DNA of 64,000 nucleotides from Deltaproteobacteria bacterium (lineage in GTDB: Bacteria > Desulfobacterota > Desulfobacteria > Desulfobacterales > JAHEIW01): the NCBI GenBank assembly GCA_024639185.1, contig JAHEIW010000004.1:1-64000 (forward strand). The letters are read 5' to 3'. Below, piece by piece: positions 8,307 through 15,707 of this stretch (position 1 is its first letter; the number at the start of each line of letters is the position of its first letter). The position numbers and the translations under genes are program-made. The notes under the pieces were generated by a model. The model was not told where the DNA came from. It ran no database searches and saw nothing but the letters and a program-made list of their open reading frames with translations.

Positions 8307-9428
8307 ATGAAAAATCCATTTAGTTATACAGGCATTGTAAAAGGTGACGCATTTTGCAACCGGCAGACCGAACAGACGGATTTGCTGAAATTTATCAAAG
8401 GATCCCAAAACGTGCTGCTCTATTCTCACCGCCGATATGGTAAAAGCTCGCTCATTTATCAGCTCTTTAAGCGAGTGCAGCGGCAACGACTCCCAATTGA
8501 TACACTTTATGTCGAGTTATACGGAACGTTGTCTGAAAAGGAATTCGTTTCCGCCATCCTGGCCGGTCTGAATCAAATCGAATCCCGCCTGGAAAAGCTT
8601 GTAAACCGGGTCAAAGGCGCCCTCACCTCGGTTAAGCTGGGGATGTCCATAGATCCGGTGACCGGTTCTCCGGGTGTTGCGGTCTCATTTGATACTGGTT
8701 ACAATGAAACGATCCTTGGCGATGTTCTGGGTTTGCTGGACAGATTTTCAGAAAAGCGCAAACTCATGGTTGTGTTCGATGAATTTCAGGAAATAGCCGG
8801 CTACAGGCAGGAGGGATTTGAAAAAAGACTCAGGGCGATCATTCAGCAGCATGGAAACATCAGCTATTTTTTCTGCGGCAGCCAGCGCCACATTCTCACC
8901 GAGATCTTTACCGTTCAGAACCGGGCATTTTACAAGTTGGCGCAAAGTTACCCGATAGATAAAATTGAAACCCGATACTATGTTCCCTGGGCCCGGAAGC
9001 TCTTCATGAAAAGGGGCAAAAAAATTAAAGCGGAAATCATCGAGGAAATCGTAAACCGGTGCGAAAATCACCCCATGTATGTGCAGCAATTTTTATTTTA
9101 TTTATGGGAAAATAAAGATACAGCGCTTTCAATGGAGACGGTCGATCGGATAGAGCTAAAGATTCTCCAAAGCAGCCACAATGAATTTTTAAATCTCTGG
9201 GAGTCCCTGACCATAAATCAGAAAAAAACACTAAAGCTTATTATATACACCGATGGCAAGGATATGTTTTATGCCAATGCCTTGCAGACCGTTGATCTAT
9301 ATGCTGGCTCGCAGGTGACGCGGTCCCTGGATAAGCTTCTGCGAGACGACATCGTTCTTAAAAACGCTGACTACAAAATCCAGGATGTGATGTTTAAGAA
9401 GTGGATCCAGACATTTTTGTGGAAATAA
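8307..9428 (+). CDS. AAA ATPase, archaeal-type (PF01637-like)
   Basis: ATPase of the STAND-related archaeal ATPase group; its cellular role is not established. Start ATG 8307 (MKNPFSYTGIVKGDAFCNR) is chosen because family members begin with F-x-x-G...F-x-x-R just before Walker A. The ORF-track start at 8187 would lie inside repeat and operator sequence. Walker A is SHRRYGKSSLI near residue 45, Walker B LMVVFDEFQEI near 155, and a sensor segment FFCGSQRHIL follows. The C-terminal part contains a predicted winged helix (residues ~290-373). It is about 373 residues and intact, in an accessory island and not in an operon. Confidence 0.85.
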   Translation: MKNPFSYTGIVKGDAFCNRQTEQTDLLKFIKGSQNVLLYSHRRYGKSSLIYQLFKRVQRQRLPIDTLYVELYGTLSEKEFVSAILAGLNQIESRLEKLVNRVKGALTSVKLGMSIDPVTGSPGVAVSFDTGYNETILGDVLGLLDRFSEKRKLMVVFDEFQEIAGYRQEGFEKRLRAIIQQHGNISYFFCGSQRHILTEIFTVQNRAFYKLAQSYPIDKIETRYYVPWARKLFMKRGKKIKAEIIEEIVNRCENHPMYVQQFLFYLWENKDTALSMETVDRIELKILQSSHNEFLNLWESLTINQKKTLKLIIYTDGKDMFYANALQTVDLYAGSQVTRSLDKLLRDDIVLKNADYKIQDVMFKKWIQTFLWK

Positions 9429-9565
9429 TCATTCAACTCAAGAAATTATCTCTGCATGCACCGTGTGAGACTACCCCCTGTGCGCACGTGTACAGCCCAG
9501 CGATTAAGGCCTACAGCAAAGCGCATAGGGTATGGGATCTGCCGGCAACCTATATGTAATTTTAT

Positions 9566-9590
9566 CAAGTTGCGCAACTAATCAACAACA
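9566..9590 (-). repeat. solo copy of the 7668/8020 terminal repeat
   Basis: CAAGTTGCGCAACTAATCAACAACA differs from the right end of the MITE-like element (CAAGTTGCGCAACAAATCAACAACG) at two positions. It lies 140 bases after the second ATPase gene. No partner end is visible nearby, so it is either a solo REP-type unit or what remains of a decayed second element. Confidence 0.65.
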
Positions 9591-9663
9591 TTATATATTG
9601 AAATTATTTTAGAAAGTACTCCCCCGGATAGCATATACAGAAGAAATTATCGCCTTGAAAAGA

Positions 9664-9730
9664 GACAACCTCCTGTTAGTATAAAGAAGTCTTTCACCAC
9701 AAAAAACACTTCACACCAAAGGAGGTTGTC
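9664..9730 (+). promoter_or_regulatory. leader hairpin masking the IS110 transposase ribosome binding site
   Basis: GACAACCTCCT at 9664-9674 is the exact reverse complement of AGGAGGTTGTC at 9720-9730, which contains the Shine-Dalgarno sequence and abuts the transposase ATG at 9731. Transcripts reading in from outside would fold and hide the ribosome site. Translation-blocking hairpins of this kind are known from insertion sequences. The element is now truncated, so the hairpin is a relic. Confidence 0.6.
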
Positions 9731-9898
9731 ATGGATGCAAATTACGCTACCAGATTAAGCTGGTTTCGTCAATTCAAAGAACACATCAATGCCTCTAAGA
9801 GCACGCTGATTGTCGGGGTGGATATTGGCAAGGATAAACACCACGCATTTTTAGGCACCCCGGCGGGCCGCACGATTCATCGTCGGTTGATTTTTTAA
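9731..9898 (+). pseudogene. truncated IS110-family transposase (N-terminal 55 codons)
   Basis: ATG 9731 preceded by AAAGGAGG opens MDANYATRLSWFRQF and continues to LIVGVDIGKDKHHAFLGTPAG, the start of the RuvC-like DEDD domain of IS110/IS1111 transposases (first catalytic Asp in VGVDIGK). The frame stops at TAA 9896-9898 after RRLIF, where a full-length protein would have over 300 residues. The following sequence is AT-rich and shows no continuation, so the rest of the element has been lost, probably by insertion or deletion near 9890. It is too short for the ORF track. Confidence 0.8.
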
Positions 9899-10018
9899 AA
9901 TTCAGTTTTGCGCATTATTATTAATGATAATTCGGGTTTTTTTTTAATAATTTCCAATCCTGTCAGCGGTTGCTTTTTTGTTTATAAATGATAAGGCTAT
10001 TGCTGTTTTTGGATTTTG

Positions 10019-10135
10019 TTTTACACCGCTTGTCATAATAATATTCCGAAAATAGGATGGCGGCATAGGTGTAGTAGCAAAAAAACGTCACGCAACTGGA
10101 ACGTTTTTTTGACAACCCCTATAAAAAGCCGGGTA
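10019..10135 (-). repeat. ~115-bp intergenic repeat, copy 3 (inverted)
   Basis: Read on the minus strand, this matches copy 1 at 6181-6292: AGCCGG...GTTGTCAAAAAAACGTTCCAGTTGCG...TATGCCGCCATCC...GACAAGCGG. It contains AAAAAAACGT against ACGTTTTTTT, a terminator-like hairpin usable in both directions. With copy 1 it brackets the ATPase/IS island (6.2-10.1 kb) in inverted orientation. The remainder of the 9899-10256 gap is AT-rich, with a TATAAT at 10205-10210 that may be the -10 of the next gene. Confidence 0.72.
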
Positions 10136-10256
10136 TTTTGGGTGAAACAAAAGAATAAGCTTTACAACTTTTATTTACACGACCTATGATTGTGCTTTAA
10201 TCTGTATAATTGAATAACAGGCATTGCATTGCTACAGCGGACAAGGAGTCAGAAAA

Positions 10257-11138
10257 ATGAACTGGAAAAATTGTAAATGGATTTTGCTGTTGGTTTTCAT
10301 AATCGTCCCGGGTGCTTTCACCGGTGCCATGGCCTCCGATAATCTGGAGTGGGACGTATATCAGACCCTGAATCTGGAGACATCGCCCATCGATGTGGCT
10401 GTTACCTATGATGGTCGTAAGATCTTTATTCTGACGGATCAGGGCGAAATATTGGTCTACTCTTCAGCCAAGAAACCGGATGCGAAGATTAATGTCGGCA
10501 AGCACGTGGATCGGATTAAATTGGGTCCCCGCGGCGATACGCTGATTTTAAGCAGCGGCAAGAACAAAACCGTTCAGATGATTACCATTGATTTTATTCA
10601 GACTATCAATACCGCCGGCTCTCCTTTCAAGGGGCAAGAAAATGCGCCCGTTGTGATTGCCGTTTTCGATGATTTTCAATGAAAGTACTGTGCCGGGCTG
10701 GTGCCCGTACTCGAGCAGGTGCTCGAGAAATATCCGCAAGATGTCAAAGTGGTTTTTAAAAACTTTCCGCTGCAAAATCACAAATTCGCCATGAAGGCCG
10801 CCGTAGCGGCTCTGGCGGCTGAAAGCCAGGGCAAATTCTGGGAGTTTCACGACCTGTTGTTCGAAAATTATAACAAAGTCAATGACCAGAAAATTCAGGA
10901 TATTGCTGTGGCCGTCGGTCTGAACCAAGAAGAATATGAAAAAATGAAAAAAGACCCGGCTACGCAAGGCCGGGTCAGACGGGATCTGTCAGATGGCCGC
11001 CGGGCCGGGGTCAGAGGCACGCCCACCGTTTTTATCAACGGCAAGCGACTGAGAGATCGCAGCCTCCAGGGATTTCAGGTTGCCATCGACAAGCAGCTTG
11101 AAAAACTCGGTAAAACCGCCACCAAGCCCACCTCCTGA
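10257..11138 (+). CDS. predicted selenoprotein: exported DsbA-like thiol oxidoreductase with UxxC motif
   Basis: The ORF track splits this gene at TGA 10680-10682 (ORFs 10224-10682 and 10701-11138). The two parts are in the same frame. The break falls at the first Cys of the thioredoxin-fold CxxC: AVFDDFQ-U-KYC-AGLVPVLEQVL, where relatives read FQCPYC. I therefore read TGA as selenocysteine (codon 142 of 293). A bSECIS-like hairpin follows at once. ATG 10257 follows AAGGAG and gives a signal peptide (WILLLVFIIVPGAFTGAMA). Residues ~30-125 resemble beta-propeller repeats, and residues ~130-285 are a DSBA-like Thioredoxin_4 domain with cis-Pro loop GVRGTPTVFINGKR. It would act on thiols outside the cytoplasm. 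The alternative, a nonsense mutation, is less likely because everything downstream is intact. Confidence 0.82.
10684..10711 (+). promoter_or_regulatory. putative bacterial SECIS hairpin
   Basis: Directly after the in-frame TGA, AGTAC (10684-10688) pairs with GTACT (10707-10711), and GGGC (10695-10698) with GCCC (10703-10706), leaving a six-base bulge and a UGGU loop. The loop begins 17 bases after the TGA and has G at its second position, within the published bSECIS rules (stem, short loop with an early G, about 16-37 nt from UGA). A second possible hairpin, CTCGAG-CAGGTG-CTCGAG at 10710-10727, also has GGU in its loop. Either could recruit SelB. Confidence 0.65.
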
Positions 11139-11162
11139 CATTGCATACGCAAACTCCGTAAA

Positions 11163-11199
11163 AAACCTCGCTGAAAATTTTTTTGGCGGGGTTTATTTT
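11163..11199 (+). terminator. rho-independent terminator after the selenoprotein gene
   Basis: AAACCTCGC (11163-11171) pairs with GCGGGGTTT (11186-11194, one G-U pair) and is followed by ATTTTT. It lies 25 bases after the TGA stop and serves the plus-strand gene. The oppositely oriented gene at 11226-11576 ends just beyond it. Confidence 0.75.
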
Positions 11200-11225
11200 T
11201 AGGGGCAGGCAGACGCAGGTAAAGC

Positions 11226-11576
11226 TCACCGGTCGAGGTATGATTTCTCTTTCTGCACTTCAGTTTCAGCTTCCGGCAGTTCAGAGACGGGCTCGCAGGG
11301 TTTGCCCTTAATGGCCGTTGAGAGCTGTTCGACCACCGAGAGCCGGTCCCGGATAATCAGGCTATTGGTGGGACGGTAAGCCGTGATGCTGCCGGCAGGT
11401 GATAGAAATGGTTCCAGAACTGCCGCCAGTTCCTCGGCGTCGGCATGTTCCAGTTGAATCATGCAGAAGACGATGCGTTCGCCACTAAGGCTATCCCGCC
11501 GGGCAAAACCCGGCTGTGTAGAAAACAGGGTCAGGCATAGCCACAGTGCCATTAAAAAGGCTATATATCTCATCAT
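11226..11576 (-). CDS. small exported protein resembling a single secretin N-domain
   Basis: A 116-residue product with a signal peptide (MRYIAFLMALWLCLTLFSTQPGFA). Its central stretch, FCMIQLEHADAEELAAVLEPFLSPAGSITAYRPTNSLIIRD, has the beta-alpha-alpha-beta pattern of secretin N1/N2 domains (PF03958): QLEHADAEELAAVL followed by ...TNSLIIRD. A secretin would continue for several hundred residues, but this protein ends after an acidic tail. It may be a stand-alone periplasmic domain or the remnant of a larger gene. It converges with the selenoprotein gene and is not in a recognisable secretion operon. Confidence 0.7.
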   Translation of the reverse strand: MMRYIAFLMALWLCLTLFSTQPGFARRDSLSGERIVFCMIQLEHADAEELAAVLEPFLSPAGSITAYRPTNSLIIRDRLSVVEQLSTAIKGKPCEPVSELPEAETEVQKEKSYLDR

Positions 11577-11904
11577 TAAAACCCAATTCTAATATATCTG
11601 CTAGTATTTTTTGGCCTGTTTTACGATTGGCGTCAAGCTTTCAATTTTAGATGTCATTCCCCCGGCAAACTCATTCAGATTGGTGAAAAACCAGACTTTC
11701 CGGGTGACATCCCCCATTTTTTCCATCAAAGCAGTGCGCACCAATTGTTAGCTAATAAAATTATTGAATAGATTTCATAAGGTTACATTTTTTTTACGAA
11801 TGGGTTTTCACCTGGCATTTATTTTGAATTTATCTGTAGCGGTTAATTCTCTTATTAACAATTTTAATCGTTAACAGATATAGACAACTACATTTCTATA
11901 CCTC
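11577..11904. other. intergenic region upstream of RAYT 1
   Basis: 328 bases without a gene. GATGTCA near 11650 and TGACATC near 11706 form an inverted pair, and ATCTGT-AGCGGTTAA...TTAACAGAT (about 11830-11880) forms another just before the transposase start. These could be the cognate ends of the RAYT downstream, but no matching sequence was found on its 3' side. No terminator or clear promoter is visible. Confidence 0.4.
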
Positions 11905-12903
11905 ATGCCACGATTAGCTCGCATAGATGTGGCCGGTGTGCTGCATCATATCATCATCCGCGGGATTAACGACCGCGCGATCTTCAAAAATGACAGCGAC
12001 CGTGACAATCTGCTCGACAGGCTTGCCGTGCTGCTGCCGGAAACCCACACGGCCTGTTATGCCTGGGCGTTTTTACCCGACCATGCCCATTTTCTGATGC
12101 GCAGCGGGCCGGAGGGGATTTCGCGCCTGATGCAGCGATTGCTGACCGGCTATGCCCGAACGTTCAACCGCAGGCACCGGCGAAAAGGGGCACTGTTCCA
12201 GAAGCGCTACAAATCCATTGTCTGCCAGGAGGATGTGTATTTCAGGGAGCTGATCCGATACATCCATCTAAACCCCATCCGGAGAAAACTGTTAAAAGAT
12301 ATTGAAGGATTGAATCAATTTACTTACAGCGGGCACGCCACGCTGATGGGCAAACATGCCCGGCCCTGGCAGGATGTCCGCTTTGTGCTGTCCGGGTTTG
12401 GCAAAGGTATTTCAGAATCCCGCAAGAATTATCTGGACTACGTTAAGGCCGGGTTTGGCCATCGCAGAAAAACGGAATTGAGCGGCGGCGGTTTGGTTCG
12501 CAGCGCCGGTGGATGGGCGGAAGTAAAGAAGCTGCGCGACAACGGAAACAACCATATCAAAGGTGATGAACGCATCCTGGGCGACAGCCATTTTGTCGAA
12601 GCGATTTTAGCAAAGACAAATGGAAACTCAAACAACAACCATCACCGCAAACCAAACGGCGCAAATTTTCGTAAAGTCGAGCAGCGGATTGTACAACGAT
12701 TCGGCATCCAAAGAGATCTGATTTACGCAAAAGGACGCCATCGCGTTCAGGTAGAAGCCAGAAGCCTGTTGTGCTATCTGGCAGTGCGCGATCTGGGTTT
12801 AAGCCGCACCGATCTGGCCAAACGGCTTGGAATGACCCAGCCGGCAGTCGGTTATGCTGTTGACCGGGGAAAACAAATCGCCAAAAAGATAGAAAAAACA
12901 TAG
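11905..12903 (+). CDS. REP-associated tyrosine transposase (RAYT) with C-terminal helix-turn-helix
   Basis: Y1/HUH-type transposase of the IS200-like TnpA_REP group (PF01797), a single-strand endonuclease acting on REP sequences. The N-terminus MPRLARIDVAGVLHHIIIRGINDRAIF is the family start, the HUH metal site is DHAHFLMR near residue 55, and LIRYIHLNPIRRKLL follows near 115. The C-terminal third (EARSLLCYLAVRDLGLSRTDLAKRLGMTQPAVGYAVDRG) is a DnaA/HTH-like DNA-binding domain found in one RAYT subgroup. It is 332 residues and intact, and is a paralogue of the gene at 30002 (shared GGGLVRSAGGW and DERILGDSHFVEAIL blocks). No clear REP pair flanks this copy. GCTGGAT...ATCCAGC after the stop may be a terminator. 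Confidence 0.9.
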   Translation: MPRLARIDVAGVLHHIIIRGINDRAIFKNDSDRDNLLDRLAVLLPETHTACYAWAFLPDHAHFLMRSGPEGISRLMQRLLTGYARTFNRRHRRKGALFQKRYKSIVCQEDVYFRELIRYIHLNPIRRKLLKDIEGLNQFTYSGHATLMGKHARPWQDVRFVLSGFGKGISESRKNYLDYVKAGFGHRRKTELSGGGLVRSAGGWAEVKKLRDNGNNHIKGDERILGDSHFVEAILAKTNGNSNNNHHRKPNGANFRKVEQRIVQRFGIQRDLIYAKGRHRVQVEARSLLCYLAVRDLGLSRTDLAKRLGMTQPAVGYAVDRGKQIAKKIEKT

Positions 12904-12937
12904 TTGCTGGATTGTCCTGTGTCATCCAGCCGGTTAC

Positions 12938-14440
12938 CTATTCTTCTGCAAACGTCGGCGGGCGCTTATCAAACCAGGGCTGCGCTTCTTCGAGCTGTGC
13001 GGCCAGTTGTAATAGTGTGGCGTCTTCTGCGTAGCGACCGATAAACTGCACCCCGCAGGGCAAACCGTCTGCCGTCCAGTGCAGCGGTACCGACATGGCC
13101 GGCTGGCCGGTGAAATTGGCCAGCTGGGTGAAGGGGGTTTTTTCGAGGTTTTCCACCGCCAGCTTGTCCGTTACTCCCGAGGCAATCAGCAAGCGGCCCA
13201 GACCCAGGGTATTGATTGTTTTCAACAAAGCCACCTCAATGGGCTTAGGCGCCAGCTCGCCGATTTTAACCGGCGGGTAGGCCGTAGTGGGCGTCAGGTA
13301 TAGATCATAGTCCTCATGAAAACGGCCCATAATTCTGGCCGCCAGTTCCCATTCACGTTTTGCCCGCACGAATTGTCCAGCGCTAAAGCTACGGCCCAGC
13401 AAGGCCACTGTCCAGGTAAGGGTTTCCACATCAGATGGACGGGCTTTTCTGCCCAGAAGCAATGTCAGATCGTCTATTACAGCGGCGATCTCACCGGAGT
13501 ACAGAATAACCAGGCCTTTGGCCAGGGCCTGGCCGTCGACTTCAGGGCGCGCTTCTTCTACGTGGTGGCCCAATTCTTCCAGAAGCCCTGCGGCTTGTTC
13601 CACGGCGCGGGAGCATTCCGGGTGCACCTTGGTACCAATGGGCGATTGGGTGTTAAAGGCGATTTTAACTCGTTTTGGACGCTGTTCAATTGTTTTCAGA
13701 TAAGCCTGTTGTGGCGGCGGGATGACATAGGGCGCGCCGGCATCCGGTCCTTGAGTGGCATCCAGGGCGGCAGCGCTATCCCGCACAGAGCGGCTGATGA
13801 CATGCTCGACTACAGCACCCTGCCAGGTTCGGCCGTGGAGCGGCCCATTGGGTGTACGGCCCCGGGTTACTTTTAAACCAAACAGGCCGCAACAAGAGGC
13901 TGGGATACGTATCGATCCAGCACCGTCACTGGCAGAGGCCAGCGGCACCATTCCACCGGCAACAGCGGCTGCGGATCCACCGCTAGAACCGCCTGGTGTA
14001 TGGTCCGTGTTCCAGGGATTGCGCGTTGGACCGTGCAATTCAGGCTCTGTGATCCCCAGCAAGCCGAATTCCGGTAAGTTGGTTTTGCCCAGAATCACCA
14101 GGCCGGCCTGCTTGTAGCGTTTGACCAGCTCACTGTCGCGGGCCGGAATGTAATTGCGGCAGGCTTTAGATCCCATGGTTTGCGGCACGCCGGCCAGATC
14201 GCTTAACAAATCCTTTAACAGAAAAGGCACGCCGCAAAAAGGCCCGTCAGGAAGCGTTTTCTGAACCGCTTTACGGGCCTGATCGAAAAGGGGCGTAATG
14301 ACGGCATTCAAGGCCGGGTTGACACGTTCAATCCGGACGATGGCTTCCTCGCAGATCTCCGCCGCTGAGAGTTCCTTTTTTTTCACCAGCTGCGCCAGAC
14401 CGAGCCCGTCATATTCAGCGTACTCTTCAAAGCCTCCCAT
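12938..14440 (-). CDS. amidase (amidase-signature family)
   Basis: Cytoplasmic hydrolase of the amidase-signature family (PF01425), which cleaves carboxamides through a Ser-cisSer-Lys triad. The Lys is in VPFLLKDLL (near residue 80), the glycine-rich signature is [15 protein letters not shown] near 155, and the nucleophile segment is [19 protein letters not shown] near 175. At 500 residues it is a normal full-length enzyme. It does not belong to a gatCAB operon: there is no gatC or gatB nearby, and the C-terminal region resembles generic amidases (6-aminohexanoate or acylamidase type) more than GatA. The substrate is unknown. ATG 14440 is followed by the usual N-terminal [14 protein letters not shown]. 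Confidence 0.92.
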   Translation of the reverse strand: MGGFEEYAEYDGLGLAQLVKKKELSAAEICEEAIVRIERVNPALNAVITPLFDQARKAVQKTLPDGPFCGVPFLLKDLLSDLAGVPQTMGSKACRNYIPARDSELVKRYKQAGLVILGKTNLPEFGLLGITEPELHGPTRNPWNTDHTPGGSSGGSAAAVAGGMVPLASASDGAGSIRIPASCCGLFGLKVTRGRTPNGPLHGRTWQGAVVEHVISRSVRDSAAALDATQGPDAGAPYVIPPPQQAYLKTIEQRPKRVKIAFNTQSPIGTKVHPECSRAVEQAAGLLEELGHHVEEARPEVDGQALAKGLVILYSGEIAAVIDDLTLLLGRKARPSDVETLTWTVALLGRSFSAGQFVRAKREWELAARIMGRFHEDYDLYLTPTTAYPPVKIGELAPKPIEVALLKTINTLGLGRLLIASGVTDKLAVENLEKTPFTQLANFTGQPAMSVPLHWTADGLPCGVQFIGRYAEDATLLQLAAQLEEAQPWFDKRPPTFAEE

Positions 14441-14598
14441 AGATGCCCCCTTAAAATTGGATTTAAGTGTGTCATAGCCAATGGATAGATGGGGATCAAG
14501 AAAAATCGGGTAGCCCGGTGTGCAAATGTTACGCTGCTTGCAAAGATGCTCAGGCTTCTTAAAATTATTTTCTTTGCGGCATGCGGTTTGTGTGAGCC

Positions 14599-15363
14599 TT
14601 ATCGATAACGTTTAGTTGAGATAGGAACTGCCCGGGGTGAGTCTTGGTGGCAGTTATCGATTTCCTGGCCGGTAGGTGTTGTTTCCAGGGGCTTTGGCTG
14701 TCCGTTTACATTTGTTGCTTTTTCCAACACAATTTCATTGGCGCTTACCCGCACATAAAAAGCCGGGTGCTCTGTCCAGGCACCGGTGTTTAAGTATTGG
14801 ATACCATTAATAATTTGTTCTTCAGCATAATGGGTGTGGCCGCAAGTTACGGCGTTGAATCCATTTTCTCTGGCGTAATGAACGGCATTTATCATCACGC
14901 TTTTACGCAGATAGGCATAGAATCGCTGCCATTTTTTGGCGTACTGGGCGACATGTACCGGCCGAGCGCCCAGTTTAATTCTAAGATCATGCAACAATTT
15001 AAAGGTTTTGATAAAAACCCGGCTCTGGGGCATGACGTCGTCAAAAAAATCACCGTGGGTAACAAACAGTCTTTTTTGCAGGGCGTAATGCTGTTTAATC
15101 TGTATTTTACTTAAATTATCAGGAACATATCCGTTGTCGTGATTCCCGCGAATCCAGACTACCTTTTGGCGCAATGACATTTGCCCGAAATAGTCCAGTA
15201 ACTCCCGGTTGGCGGCGACCATTTTCCCATAAGGGTCATCTATGATATCGCCATTCAAAATAAATTCATGGTTTTGGGGAATGTTATCAAGAAACTGCAT
15301 TAAGTCTTCGCGCAAACAGTAGCGCGAGCCGATGTGCAGATCACTAACAATGATAGCTTTCAT
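14599..15363 (-). CDS. metallophosphoesterase (LpxH/YdeD-like calcineurin fold)
   Basis: Dinuclear-metal phosphohydrolase (PF00149). Metal-binding motifs are in order: SDLHIG (residue 7), NGDIIDDP (~40), RGNHDNG (~75), THGDFFDD (~105) and GHTHYAE (~180). This layout is close to UDP-2,3-diacylglucosamine pyrophosphatase-like proteins, but the sequence fits the broader LpxH-like group, so the true substrate is open. The ORF track begins at TTG 15372; ATG 15363 (MKAIIVSDLHIG) is preferred because it places the first motif at the usual distance. It is a single gene, separated by about 160 bases from the amidase on the same strand. Confidence 0.85.
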   Translation of the reverse strand: MKAIIVSDLHIGSRYCLREDLMQFLDNIPQNHEFILNGDIIDDPYGKMVAANRELLDYFGQMSLRQKVVWIRGNHDNGYVPDNLSKIQIKQHYALQKRLFVTHGDFFDDVMPQSRVFIKTFKLLHDLRIKLGARPVHVAQYAKKWQRFYAYLRKSVMINAVHYARENGFNAVTCGHTHYAEEQIINGIQYLNTGAWTEHPAFYVRVSANEIVLEKATNVNGQPKPLETTPTGQEIDNCHQDSPRAVPISTKRYR

Positions 15364-15707
15364 ATTATCCAATAGTTACAGGTTAAAATCTAATGTGTGT
15401 TTGATAGGTTTTGGAGAACTACTTGAATTATTGCCCCAAAATGGCTGCTGCAGATAACAATCTCAATCCTTTTCAATTGCATTATATCAAACATCGGTTA
15501 ATTTTCGGTAAACTTTAAGATCTAATCAGGCAGGGAAGCTTGGGAGGTCCTGTAAAATTTAAATGGCTTTTAAAAAAGCAGCGGGCAGAGTGCTGATCAA
15601 ATATAAATATCGTTATAGCACGCCAGTGCCCCAAAAATACAGCCACCAAGCCACCGCAAAATTTATGACGCCAAAATGAGGTCAGCAATGGCGGCATCAA
15701 TTGCTTT

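Noticed and set aside
10224-11138. Reading of the two ORFs as a pseudogene or two separate genes
   Set aside because: The frame is unbroken except for one TGA at the active-site Cys, with a hairpin next to it; Sec recoding explains the data better.
13316-13876. 186-codon plus-strand ORF
   Set aside because: It is entirely inside the amidase gene in the opposite frame and has no ribosome site or domain.
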